DNA of 64,000 nt, taken from contig NZ_FNCE01000002.1 in the NCBI RefSeq assembly GCF_900100655.1, positions 186,001 through 250,000 on the forward strand. Direction: 5' to 3'. The DNA is from Limimonas halophila. GTDB lineage: Bacteria > Pseudomonadota > Alphaproteobacteria > Kiloniellales > Rhodovibrionaceae. The notes under the pieces were generated by a model, which saw only the letters and a list, made by a program, of their open reading frames with translations, made no database searches and was not told where the DNA came from. This document shows positions 18,883 to 26,910 of the stretch, in pieces (positions within the stretch are counted from its first letter, which is position 1; each line of letters begins with the position of its first letter). The position numbers were made by a program, and so were the translations under genes.

Positions 18883-21261
18883 CTACGGCTGCTGGGTGCT
18901 GCTCGCGCCGGATTGGCTCGCGGCGTCGGACGGCGTCCCCTGGTTCGGGGCTTTTTTCCTGAACATCTTCACGCCCTCCAGACGCCGCCGGAGTTCGCGC
19001 GTAACTTGGTCGGCTTCCTGCTGATCGTGGACGACCCGCGGCGTCAGCAGCACCAGCAGCTCGGTTCGGCTCTTCGTCACCGTGACATTCTTGAAGGCGT
19101 TGCCGACGTACGGGATGTCCTTGAGCAGCGGCACGCCGACTTCGCTGCGGTCCCGGCTGTCCTCGATCAGGCCGCCGAGCGCGATCGTCTGACCGCTCTG
19201 CACCGCGACGTTGCTGGTGATCTCGCGCTGCTGGATGGTCGGCGAGTTCAGGCCGGACGTGGTTGTCTGCGTGACATCCGACACCTCCTGCCGGATATCC
19301 AGCGTCACCAGCCCGCTTTCGTTCACATGCGGGCTGACTTCCAGGATGGTGCCGGTATTGCGGAACTCGATCTGATTGACCACGGGCGCGTCCGGGTCGG
19401 TCGTGGACTGGGCGCTGCGCGTGGCGACGGGCACCTCGTCGCCGACCTGGATGCGGGCCGACTGGTTGTTCAGCACCATCAGGTGCGGCGAGGAGATGAC
19501 GTTGACATCGCTCACGTCGCTCAAGGCGTTGAGAACGCTGCGCGTGTCCCCGCTCTCGAGCAGGAAGGAGAAGCCCGGGAAGCTCTGCGCGACCCCGCCG
19601 CTGCTCAGGTCGCTGAAGGTGACGTTGCCGGTGGTGCTGCCGGAGTCGTCCTCGAAGAAGAAGCGCAGTCCGTACTGCAGCTCGTCTTCGAGCCGAACCT
19701 CGGCGATCGTCGCTTCGATCACCACCTGCAACGGTACCTGATCCAGTCGGTCCAGCGTGGAGCGGATCATCTGGTACTGCTCGCCCGTGGCCAGAACGAG
19801 CAGGGCGTTGTTGCGCGTGTCCGCGATGATCCGGGGCTGTCGCCCATTGCCGAGCTGGACGGGCGGGCCGCCCTGGGCGGTGACCTGACCGCCGCGCTGC
19901 CGGCCGCCGAATGCACTGCCCCCGCCGCCATCGGCGCCGCCGAGCGAGCTGTCGCCGGTCCCGCTGGTGCCCGTGCCGGTCGTGGAACCGCTGTCCGAAC
20001 CGTTCGTGTTCGCGGTGCTGGAATTGTTGCCTCTGGTGCCGGCGCCGCTTCCCGAACCGGTGGTGCCGGTTCCGGTTCCGCTCTGATTGCCGCGGCTGGA
20101 CAGCGAGACGGACTGCCGGCCCGGCGCGACGGTTCCCTGCTGCTGCCGCGAGCCGCTGGACACCTGCACGCTGAACATCTGCCCGAGCACGCGGGCGAGA
20201 TCCTGGGCGCGGGCATTGTCCACGTCGTAGACGAAGAGCTTGCGTTCCTGCTGGGCCACGCCCCGGTCCAGCCGCTCGACCCAGGTGCGCGCGCGCTCCA
20301 GGTAGCCGCGCTGTTTGGTGATGACGAGCACCGCGTTCATGCGCTGGATCGGCATGAAGCGGATCACGTCCTGCAGCACATCCGTGCCGTCGCTGCCCTG
20401 CTGCCGGCCGAAGACCGAGCGCAGCTCGGTGACGACGCGCTTGGGCGCGGCGCTGTCCAGCGGCAGCAGCGCGAAGGACTTGCCCTTCATCCAGTCCACG
20501 TCGAAAAGATCGACCATCTCCGCGAGATCGCCGGCTTCGCTGCCGGGCCCCACGAAGAGCAGCAGGTTGCGCGCGCGGTCCACGCGCAGCGTCCGGCCAG
20601 GGGTGACGAATTCGTCGAGATTGTCCTTCAGCGCGGCGGCGGAGACGTAGTTCACGGGGATGATGTGCGTGCCGTAGCTGGACGCACCCGTGTCGCCCGG
20701 CCCGATGGGCGGAGGTACCCGCGCGTCTTCCAGCGGCACGATGTGATACATGCCGCCTTTCTCGACGACCGCGGCGCCGTTCATCGCCAGCACGTCCTCG
20801 AGCGCCGGGACGACCTGCTCGCGAGTCAGCGGGCGTGTGGTGCGCGCCGTCACGGCGCCGCCGACATCGCTGTGAATGCTGTAATTCACACCAAGCGCTT
20901 CGCCGAGCACGGCGTCGACGACCTCACGCAGGTCCGCCCCGACGAAGTTGAGCGTGTAGCCGCCAGCCGTCTGCCCGGCTTCGGCACGCGTGCGCGTCTC
21001 GCCCACGAACTCGCCGGAGCCGGTATAGACTTCCGGCTCCTCCAGGGTTTCGGTTTCCGTGTCGTCGCCGAGGTCCTCGCCCTCGGCGGCCTGACCGGCA
21101 TCCGCGGCCTTGTCGGCGGTGTCCGTCGCAATGGCGTCCGCCGGCAAGGTGCGGCGCTCTTCGGCGTCTTCCGGCACCGTGCAGCCGGCGAGCCCGGCCA
21201 AAAAGGCAACCAGCACCGCCGTGCCGGGTCCGATCCGAGGAGTCGTCCTGAAGCGCGCCAC
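18883..21261 (-). CDS. gspD: Type II secretion system secretin GspD (lipoprotein)
   Basis: A 792-residue outer-membrane secretin. A lipoprotein signal with LAGC at Cys27 suggests self-targeting to the outer membrane. An acidic spacer at about residues 28-75 is followed by an N0 domain (YTLNFVGADLREVVDAVL) and N1-N3 repeats. A Gly/Ser/Thr/Asn-rich insert sits inside the N3 region at about 400-470. The C-terminal secretin core contains VPLLKDIPYVGNAFK. The ring it forms is the exit channel of a type II system. It starts with GTG at 21261, 7 nt after AAGGGGG; no ATG start is available near the signal peptide. The ATPase and platform genes lie 33 kb away at 54531 onward, so the system is split. 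Confidence 0.93.
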   Translation of the reverse strand: MARFRTTPRIGPGTAVLVAFLAGLAGCTVPEDAEERRTLPADAIATDTADKAADAGQAAEGEDLGDDTETETLEEPEVYTGSGEFVGETRTRAEAGQTAGGYTLNFVGADLREVVDAVLGEALGVNYSIHSDVGGAVTARTTRPLTREQVVPALEDVLAMNGAAVVEKGGMYHIVPLEDARVPPPIGPGDTGASSYGTHIIPVNYVSAAALKDNLDEFVTPGRTLRVDRARNLLLFVGPGSEAGDLAEMVDLFDVDWMKGKSFALLPLDSAAPKRVVTELRSVFGRQQGSDGTDVLQDVIRFMPIQRMNAVLVITKQRGYLERARTWVERLDRGVAQQERKLFVYDVDNARAQDLARVLGQMFSVQVSSGSRQQQGTVAPGRQSVSLSSRGNQSGTGTGTTGSGSGAGTRGNNSSTANTNGSDSGSTTGTGTSGTGDSSLGGADGGGGSAFGGRQRGGQVTAQGGPPVQLGNGRQPRIIADTRNNALLVLATGEQYQMIRSTLDRLDQVPLQVVIEATIAEVRLEDELQYGLRFFFEDDSGSTTGNVTFSDLSSGGVAQSFPGFSFLLESGDTRSVLNALSDVSDVNVISSPHLMVLNNQSARIQVGDEVPVATRSAQSTTDPDAPVVNQIEFRNTGTILEVSPHVNESGLVTLDIRQEVSDVTQTTTSGLNSPTIQQREITSNVAVQSGQTIALGGLIEDSRDRSEVGVPLLKDIPYVGNAFKNVTVTKSRTELLVLLTPRVVHDQQEADQVTRELRRRLEGVKMFRKKAPNQGTPSDAASQSGASSTQQP

Positions 21262-21462
21262 CCACACCCCCTTGGTCACGCGATTGGGGGATGAAACGCC
21301 ACGACGGGATGCTCGATCAAGGGTGGTACGGGTCACATTCCCTGGCGCTTCGCGGGGGTGCGGCGCGTGGAAGCATGCGCGCGCCGCCCGCGAGGGATCG
21401 CGAAAGCCGCGACGGTCTGGCACAAACCGGCTCACAAGCGCGACGAGGAGGACAGGTCGGGC

Positions 21463-21720
21463 ATGCTGGACCCGCGCGGCATCGGGGCGTTGGTGGCGTT
21501 GCTGTTCTATGCCGCCACCGGCTTGGCGTTTCACCTGATCGCCTACGGCGACGTCGCCTGGAACGAGGCATTCGTCTACGTCGTCATGGCATTCTGGCCC
21601 GTGCTGCTCGGGTGGGAGATCCTGAAGATCCTTGCCGTGATTGCCCTGGTCGTACTCGCCGGACTCGCGGTCTACGCCGTCGTGCGCTTCGTGGCCGGGC
21701 GCTTCGGCCGCTCGCTTTAA
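21463..21720 (+). CDS. Small membrane protein of unknown function
   Basis: An 85-residue protein with two or three predicted membrane helices: GALVALLFYAATGLAFHLIA, then FVYVVMAFWPVLLGWE and ILAVIALVVLAGLAVYAVV. The ATG at 21463 is preceded by GAGGAGGACAGG. It is divergent from gspD with about 200 bp between, and converges with the DUF1722 gene, overlapping its end by 4 bp. No family was recognised. A link with the secretin is possible only by position. Confidence 0.7.
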   Translation: MLDPRGIGALVALLFYAATGLAFHLIAYGDVAWNEAFVYVVMAFWPVLLGWEILKILAVIALVVLAGLAVYAVVRFVAGRFGRSL

Positions 21721-22409
21721 AGCCACGTGCGCAGCATCAGCGGAATGGGGTAGGGCGCCAGATAGGTCTGCTGAGCGATGTAGACCATTCCCGTGGTCGC
21801 CGCCGCCCCTCGAATCCGCGCCAGGGGGTCGGTCAGGGGTGCCAGGCCGGCGCGGAAGTCGGCGATGGCGGCGTGCATGCGCGCCCGTGCCGGCTCGGGC
21901 AGGCCGCGTTTGAAGTAGCCCGCCATGTGCTCCAGCGCGCTTGCGTGCCGGCCGCGGCGCGCCGGGACCAGGAGACCCCCCCAGACGGCCTGGCAGTACC
22001 GCTCCGCCAGCGCCGACAACGGGGCTTCGGCCGGGCCGGCGATCAGCTTGCCGACGCGGCGATAGGTTTCCGGCGCGTGCGCCATGATCAGGTACTTCTC
22101 GCGCGCGTGCAGCGCCTGAAGGTCGGCTTGGCGCTCGATCCGGGCAGCGCGCAGGCGCCGGTTGGCGAACACGGCCGACAGGAAAGCGTCGCGCGTAGGC
22201 GGATGCGCGAGCGCCGCCAGGGAAATCGCCGGCGCGTCCGGCGGAGGGTCAACACCGTTCGTGATTCGGCCGTCAGGCGCCGGATCGTCCGGCGGAACCC
22301 GGCGCAGATACGGCGCCAGCACGTCGTGCCACAGCCAGTGCTGCGCCACCGCCCTGGGCACGGCCACAGCGGGAATCGGGTGGCCGCTTGCGCACCCGGA
22401 ATCGGTCAC
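21717..22409 (-). CDS. YbgA-type DUF1722 protein
   Basis: A 230-residue protein whose C-terminal two-thirds matches the DUF1722 (YbgA) family: a helical domain with LHAREKYLIMAHAPETYRRVG at about residues 97-117 (conserved H/K-Y-L-x-M-A-H) and YLAPYPIPLMLR near the end. In many bacteria DUF1722 follows a DUF523 domain in one protein; here it stands alone behind about 70 low-complexity residues. Its biochemical function is unknown; genomic links to photolyase and redox genes are known for the family, but none are nearby. The 3' end overlaps the convergent small membrane gene by 4 bp. Confidence 0.78.
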   Translation of the reverse strand: MTDSGCASGHPIPAVAVPRAVAQHWLWHDVLAPYLRRVPPDDPAPDGRITNGVDPPPDAPAISLAALAHPPTRDAFLSAVFANRRLRAARIERQADLQALHAREKYLIMAHAPETYRRVGKLIAGPAEAPLSALAERYCQAVWGGLLVPARRGRHASALEHMAGYFKRGLPEPARARMHAAIADFRAGLAPLTDPLARIRGAAATTGMVYIAQQTYLAPYPIPLMLRTWL

Positions 22410-22427
22410 GCGGCCCGCCCCACGCGC

Positions 22428-22697
22428 TTACGAATCGCGCTGATCGGGACGCACCGGGCCGCCCTGCTCGCGATGATAGGCGTCCACCTCGGCGTCGTGG
22501 CCGCTGCGATTCGAATAGAAAGACAGGGCCATGAGGCCGATTCCTAGGCCGAGCGTCAGCAGAATCCCGACGATCATCGCCACGATCCCGGTCCACCCCA
22601 TGCTGACGCCTCCCATGGCGAGCCAGGAATCGGCCACCAGGGCGGAAACGGCGCCGAGCACGACCACGAAGGCGAGGGCAATGATGCCCGTGCGCAT
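22428..22697 (-). CDS. Small two-helix membrane protein
   Basis: An 89-residue protein with a first membrane helix at about residues 4-26 (IIALAFVVVLGAVSALVA) and a second at about 36-58 (GIVAMIVGILLTLGLGIGLM). A hydrophilic tail, YHREQGGPVRPDQRDS, follows. The ATG at 22697 has TTGGAGTTGTC ahead of it. It lies 18 bp upstream of the DUF1722 gene on the same strand and is likely co-transcribed. No family was recognised. Confidence 0.65.
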   Translation of the reverse strand: MRTGIIALAFVVVLGAVSALVADSWLAMGGVSMGWTGIVAMIVGILLTLGLGIGLMALSFYSNRSGHDAEVDAYHREQGGPVRPDQRDS

Positions 22698-22923
22698 GAC
22701 AACTCCAAGGGTTTGTGTGTCGCCCCCGGACGGAAGCACGGCGAACCGCGCACGGCAAGCGCCCACGCCCCCTTGATCCCCGGCGCGCGGTGCGATACAT
22801 GCCCGTCTCGGCAGGGGGCGGAAGGCCCTTGCACAAAACGACGCCTTTCCTTACATCGCCCGGTGCACGGCGAGAGGTGAAATGGCGGCACGGCCGACCT
22901 TCACCGTTGTGCCGAATACCGGT

Positions 22924-23010
22924 GCGGCTGTGGCGGAACTGGTAGACGCGCAGCGTTGAGGGCGCTGTGGGGGTAACCCCGTGCAGGTTCAAGTCCTGCC
23001 AGCCGCACCA
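22924..23010 (+). tRNA. tRNA-Leu (anticodon GAG)
   Basis: An 87-nt class II tRNA with a GCGGCTG/CAGCCGC acceptor stem, D-arm containing AACTGGTAGACGC, a 7-nt anticodon loop TTGAGGG with anticodon GAG, a short variable arm, the T-loop GGTTCAAGTC and an encoded CCA end. It stands 42 bp ahead of a second tRNA-Leu. Confidence 0.96.
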
Positions 23011-23052
23011 CTCGCCGGGTGACGAAGGAAAGAGCGACGACATACCGCCCGT

Positions 23053-23139
23053 GCGGCTGTGGCGGAATTGGTAGACGCGCATGCTTCAGGTGCATGTGGG
23101 CGTAAGCCCGTGGGAGTTCGAGTCTCCCCAGCCGCACCA
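23053..23139 (+). tRNA. tRNA-Leu (anticodon CAG)
   Basis: An 87-nt class II tRNA with the same acceptor stem and D-arm as its upstream neighbour. The anticodon stem-loop CATGC-TTCAGGT-GCATG gives anticodon CAG. The T-loop is AGTTCGAGTCT and CCA is encoded. Shared arms suggest duplication followed by change of anticodon arm. Confidence 0.96.
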
Positions 23140-23171
23140 CTTTCCTTCCCTGTTCCCGTTATCCTTCCCCG

Positions 23172-23663
23172 TTACCGCTGTAACGCGTTCTCTTCGACAC
23201 GGATGCGCCAACCGAGCACGGCGAGATTGGCAATCCCGAACGGGATAGCGATTTCCCAGGCATTGAAGGCGGCCGGCAGCACCGCGATTTCCGCCGCCAC
23301 GACCGCGTAGTTCGGGTGCCGCAGCCAGCGGTACGCGCCGCGGCTGACCAGCTTTTCCCCCGGCACGACAAGCACACGAGTCGTCCAGCGCGCCCCCAGG
23401 CTGGCGATGATCCACACGCGCGCGCCCTGGAGCGCTACGAACACCGCCAGCAGTGGAATCGAGACGGGCGCGTCCGGTGGGACCGTGACCGCGATCGCCG
23501 CCAGCCACGCCGCGTGCAGCCCCACCAGCAGCGGATAGTGGCCGGCGCCGTGCTCGCGCCCGCCCTGGTGGCGGAGACGACGTTCGTTGGCGCGGCTGTA
23601 CGCCAGCTCGGCGAGGCGCTGGACCGCGACGAGCCCGGCCACCGCCTGCGCCAGCCCGATCAC
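23172..23663 (-). CDS. Isoprenylcysteine carboxyl methyltransferase-family protein
   Basis: A 163-residue membrane protein with four predicted helices and the ICMT-family C-terminal motif YRWLRHPNYAVVAAEI at about residues 109-124, which binds S-adenosylmethionine. Its start overlaps the stop of the upstream type III polyketide synthase by 4 bp, so the two are translationally coupled. In Bacillus BpsB and similar pairs, such enzymes O-methylate the alkylpyrone or alkylresorcinol made by the partner synthase. That role is inferred here from the pairing, since bacteria lack the eukaryotic prenylated protein substrate. Confidence 0.86.
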   Translation of the reverse strand: MIGLAQAVAGLVAVQRLAELAYSRANERRLRHQGGREHGAGHYPLLVGLHAAWLAAIAVTVPPDAPVSIPLLAVFVALQGARVWIIASLGARWTTRVLVVPGEKLVSRGAYRWLRHPNYAVVAAEIAVLPAAFNAWEIAIPFGIANLAVLGWRIRVEENALQR

Positions 23664-24730
23664 GCCGCGCTCTCCGGGTGGAGCAGGGCGAACCCAGCGG
23701 TGAAACCGGGGCCGAGGGCGCTGGCGAGGATGGGTCCGTCGGGTGGTCCGTGGGTGATGAGGTCACGCAGCACGAAAAGGGCCGTTGGCGCGGACATGTT
23801 GCCGTGCTGGCGCAACACCTCGCGCGCCGCCGTCATTCCGCCCGGCGTCACGCCGAGCACCGCTTCCAGGGCCTCGATCACCTTCCGGCCACCGGGATGG
23901 CACGCCAGCCCGGCCAGGTCGCCCCGCGCCAAGCCGTTCCGCGCCAGGAAAGCATCGAGCACCGGGCCGAAATCGCTGCGAACGAAGGACGGGATGGCGC
24001 GGTCGAAGACCACGGCCAGCCCGTCGTCCGCCACGCGCCAGCCCATGACGTCCAGGCTGTCCGGCCAGGTGTGCTCGCCCCAGCCGGTGATCGCGGGCCC
24101 GGCATCGTCCGGGTGCGTGCTCACCACCGCGCCCGCCGCGCCGTCGCCGAACAGCGCCGCCGCCACGAGGTTGCTCTTGCTGGCGTCGTCGGGGCGGAAG
24201 GTGTGCGTGCACAGCTCCACCACCAGCAGCAGCACGCGCCGGGCCGGCACCGCCCGGGCGAGCGCCGCGGCGCGGCCGAGTCCCAGCACGCCGCCGGCGC
24301 ACCCCAGCCCGAAGACGGGTAGACACTCGACATCGGGCCGGAACGCCAGGCGGTTCATCAGCCGCGCGTCCAGGCTGGGGGTGGCGATGCCCGTGGTGGA
24401 CACGACGGCGATGGCGTCGATCTCGCCCGCCCCAAGGCCGGCGTCCGCCAGGGCCCGCTTCGCCGCCGTCTCGATCAGCGCCAGCGCCGCTGCTTCGTAG
24501 TGCGCACTGCGCTCGCGCCAGCCGCTCGGTTGGCGCAGGACATTCAGCGGGCGCGTGGCGAAACGGCGCTCGATCCCCGCGCTGTCGAAAACCGTGAGCA
24601 AGCGGTCCGTATCGGCCGCGCCGCCGGCAAGCATCTCGGCAGCCGCCGCGCGCACGGCCGCCTGGTCGAGCACGTGCGGCGGAACGGTCGTGGCAAGCCC
24701 CGTCAGCCGGGCAGGGAGATCATCCGGCAT
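23660..24730 (-). CDS. Type III polyketide synthase
   Basis: A 356-residue chalcone/stilbene-synthase-fold enzyme. The catalytic triad is visible: Cys144 in FGLGCAGG, His278 in LACHPGG, and Asn311 in QHGNMSAPT. The family C-terminal loop ALGPGFTAGFALL is also present. Such enzymes extend an acyl-CoA starter with malonyl-CoA and cyclise it, commonly to alkylpyrones or alkylresorcinols in bacteria. It is the first gene of a two-gene operon with an ICMT-type methyltransferase, matching the BpsA-BpsB layout. No starter-specific acyl-CoA ligase is near. The product is probably a methylated pyrone or phenolic lipid (inference). Confidence 0.93.
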   Translation of the reverse strand: MPDDLPARLTGLATTVPPHVLDQAAVRAAAAEMLAGGAADTDRLLTVFDSAGIERRFATRPLNVLRQPSGWRERSAHYEAAALALIETAAKRALADAGLGAGEIDAIAVVSTTGIATPSLDARLMNRLAFRPDVECLPVFGLGCAGGVLGLGRAAALARAVPARRVLLLVVELCTHTFRPDDASKSNLVAAALFGDGAAGAVVSTHPDDAGPAITGWGEHTWPDSLDVMGWRVADDGLAVVFDRAIPSFVRSDFGPVLDAFLARNGLARGDLAGLACHPGGRKVIEALEAVLGVTPGGMTAAREVLRQHGNMSAPTALFVLRDLITHGPPDGPILASALGPGFTAGFALLHPESAA

Positions 24731-24773
24731 GGCACCGCCATGGCAGCATCGCCCGCGCCGCCGGCCAAGGCGT

Positions 24774-25424
24774 TTACGACGCGGCTACGCCTTCCGTGGA
24801 GCCCGTGCGACCGACGTCGAAGAGGTTGTGGAGGACCTTGGGCTCCTGCGCGCCGGACAGCGCGTATTCGCCATTGAGGATGAAGGTGGGGATGCCCTGG
24901 ATACCGGCCGAGCGCGCTTCCTGGTCCTCGGCCTGCACGATCTCGAGCGCGTTTTCCCGATCCAACGCGTCCCGAACCACATCCTCGTCCATGCCAGCCC
25001 GCCGCGCCGCGGCCAGCAACACGTCCTGCTCGCCGACGTCCTCGCCGCGCATGAAGTAGGCCTGGAAGAGATCCTCCACGACCGTGTCCTGCACGCCTCG
25101 CTCCCCGGCGAGGTGGATCAGCTGGTGCGCGGGCAGCGTGTTGGGCGTGCGCTGAATGCGGTCGAGCGCGAGCGGAATGCCCTCCTCGGCGGCCGCAGCC
25201 TTTACGGCGTCGTAGACACGATTGGCGTTGTCCATGCTGCCGAACTTGCGGACCACGTAGTCCGTGCGGTCCATGCCCGCGCGCGGCATGTCCGGGTTGA
25301 GCTGGAAGGCTCGCCAACGGATCGTCAACTCGGGCTCCGGGCGCTCCGCCAGCGCGCGTTCGAGGCGCCGCTTGCCGATCAGGCACCAGGGGCAGATCGG
25401 GTCGGAAAAGATGTCCAGGTGCAT
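24774..25424 (-). CDS. FrnE-like DsbA-family thiol oxidoreductase
   Basis: A 216-residue thioredoxin-fold protein with the active-site motif DPICPWCLIGK at residues 8-18 and the helical insertion typical of the FrnE / 2-hydroxychromene-2-carboxylate isomerase branch of DsbA proteins. The cis-Pro region is GIQGIPTFILNGEYALSG at about 178-195. There is no signal peptide, so it acts in the cytoplasm; FrnE proteins are linked to oxidative-stress and disulfide exchange. GGAGGCAGC precedes the ATG at 25424. It is divergent from the CBS gene, with a palindromic candidate operator at 25474-25489 in its promoter. Confidence 0.9.
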   Translation of the reverse strand: MHLDIFSDPICPWCLIGKRRLERALAERPEPELTIRWRAFQLNPDMPRAGMDRTDYVVRKFGSMDNANRVYDAVKAAAAEEGIPLALDRIQRTPNTLPAHQLIHLAGERGVQDTVVEDLFQAYFMRGEDVGEQDVLLAAARRAGMDEDVVRDALDRENALEIVQAEDQEARSAGIQGIPTFILNGEYALSGAQEPKVLHNLFDVGRTGSTEGVAAS

Positions 25425-25473
25425 GCTGCCTCCGTGCGTTGGCCGGGCCGCGCGATGGTGCGTCCCCGATTTT

Positions 25474-25489
25474 TGGACTGTCCGGTCCA
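25474..25489. promoter_or_regulatory. Palindromic candidate operator (TetR-like)
   Basis: TGGAC-N6-GTCCA is a perfect inverted repeat 50 bp upstream of the FrnE-like gene and 107 bp upstream of the CBS gene. Spacing and size fit TetR-family operators. FrnE-like genes often neighbour TetR regulators, but none is present here. Confidence 0.4.
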
Positions 25490-25595
25490 TTACAAAGATG
25501 TTTGCACGAAGGCCCGCGGTATCGCAACGTTTGCGGCTACTTCGGCGAAACCGGTAAGATTCCGTAAAGAGGCCGTGCAAGGGGAGGACGAGCGG

Positions 25596-26030
25596 ATGAG
25601 CGAGCGTGTGCTGCGGGACATTCTGGGCGGCAACCGGCCCGTCAGCGTCGACGGCGGCAGCAATGTCGTCGAGGCCACGCGCATCATGATGCGCACCGAC
25701 GCGGGCGCCGTCCTGGTGATGAACGGAAGCAAGCTGGAAGGCATCTTCACCGAGCGCGATCTGGTGAAGCGCGTTGTCGGCGCCGGGCTGGACCCGAAGT
25801 CGACCTCCGTCGCCGATGTCATGACCGCGCAGATCGAGACGGCCGATCCGGACATGAAGGCCGTGGACGCCCTGAAGACGATGCAGGACAAGGGCTTCCG
25901 CCACCTCCCGGTGAAGGAAAACAACAAGGTCGTCGGCATCGTCAGCCTGCGCGACTTCATCGGCAAGGAGTTGACGGAAATCCAGGACCAGCAAGCGGTG
26001 GAACGCTCCTGGGCCGATTCCTCGCGCTGA
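25596..26030 (+). CDS. Tandem CBS-domain protein
   Basis: A 144-residue protein made only of two CBS motifs: VVEATRIMMRTDAGAVLVMNG...LEGIFTERDLVKRVV (about residues 23-63) and MKAVDALKTMQDKGFRHLPV...VVGIVSLRDFIGKEL (about 85-128). Such stand-alone Bateman modules bind adenine nucleotides or S-adenosylmethionine and regulate partners that cannot be named from sequence. GGGGAGGACGAGCGG precedes the ATG at 25596. It is divergent from the FrnE-like gene and convergent with the rhomboid gene. Confidence 0.92.
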   Translation: MSERVLRDILGGNRPVSVDGGSNVVEATRIMMRTDAGAVLVMNGSKLEGIFTERDLVKRVVGAGLDPKSTSVADVMTAQIETADPDMKAVDALKTMQDKGFRHLPVKENNKVVGIVSLRDFIGKELTEIQDQQAVERSWADSSR

Positions 26031-26081
26031 CACGGCGGCCGGTCGCGGCGCATGTCGCGCGGGATTGGCCGACGGTCTGTG

Positions 26082-26756
26082 CTACTTCACCCGCCACGGC
26101 TTGAAGCCGATCAGGGCGAGATCGAAGGCCAGAAAGCCCACCGCGAACCCGCCGAGGTGCGCCGCCCACGCCACGCGGGCGTCGCCGGCGCCGGGCATGC
26201 CGCCGATCCCGGTGAACACGGCGATCCCCACCCAGATCAGCGCCACGGGCCAGATCCGCGACAGCCCACCGCCGTGCGGATGCCGGGCCAGTAGGCGCAG
26301 CACCATCCCGAACAGGCCGCTGATCGCGCCCGATGCGCCCACGACCGGCGCGCTGTCCATCGGGTAGACGAACCAGTGCGCCAGGGCGCCGGCCAGGCCC
26401 GAAATCAGGTACATCACCAGCATGCGGCGGCTGCCCAGGGTGCGCGCCACGCCGCTCCCGAACGCGGCGAGCATCACCATGTTCACCAGGATGTGGACCA
26501 CGCCGCCGTGCAGGAATTGGTGGGTGATGGGGCCGACGTAGGCCCAGAGGTCCCATTCGGCCGGCCCGCCGGCGTAGCGCATGGGCACGAAGCCGAGGTG
26601 CGTGACGATCCAGTTCGCCCAGCGCCAGGGCACGACGTTCTGCAGCGCAAACACTGCGGCGTTGATGGCGATCAGATAGCCCACCGCGCGCGGCAGGTTC
26701 ACGGGCGGCTGCGACGGGCGCGGATTGCGGGGCGGGGCGTGGCCGGAAAACGTCAC
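26082..26756 (-). CDS. Rhomboid-family intramembrane serine protease
   Basis: A 224-residue membrane protease with six predicted helices. The catalytic Ser142 lies in the GASGAISGLFG motif and the catalytic His200 in AAHLGGFAVGF. The HGGVVHILVNMVML segment at about residues 83-96 supplies the conserved HxxxN of the L1/TM2 region. Rhomboids cleave transmembrane substrates within the bilayer; the substrate here is unknown. The first 25 residues are a Pro-rich cytoplasmic tail. It is divergent from the UbiH-family gene. Confidence 0.93.
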   Translation of the reverse strand: MTFSGHAPPRNPRPSQPPVNLPRAVGYLIAINAAVFALQNVVPWRWANWIVTHLGFVPMRYAGGPAEWDLWAYVGPITHQFLHGGVVHILVNMVMLAAFGSGVARTLGSRRMLVMYLISGLAGALAHWFVYPMDSAPVVGASGAISGLFGMVLRLLARHPHGGGLSRIWPVALIWVGIAVFTGIGGMPGAGDARVAWAAHLGGFAVGFLAFDLALIGFKPWRVK

Positions 26757-26910
26757 ACGTCACCTGCCTGATTGGTTCTTGTTCGGTGGGCGCGTCTCGG
26801 CTGCACCATGAGCCTGCGGGCACCGGCCGCAGCCTGCAATACGCGCAGACCTGGATCGGGGTGTCCCACACGTCCATCTTGCCTGCGGCAACCGGGCACG
26901 GGGAGGGCGC

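Noticed and set aside
18817-21294. Plus-strand open frame of about 825 codons antisense to gspD
   Set aside because: No recognisable domain; explained by the codon bias of the gspD strand.
22924-23139. tRNA-Leu pair as a genomic-island attachment site
   Set aside because: No integrase gene and no repeated tRNA 3' end were seen in the window; the shared ends are explained by tandem paralogous tRNAs.
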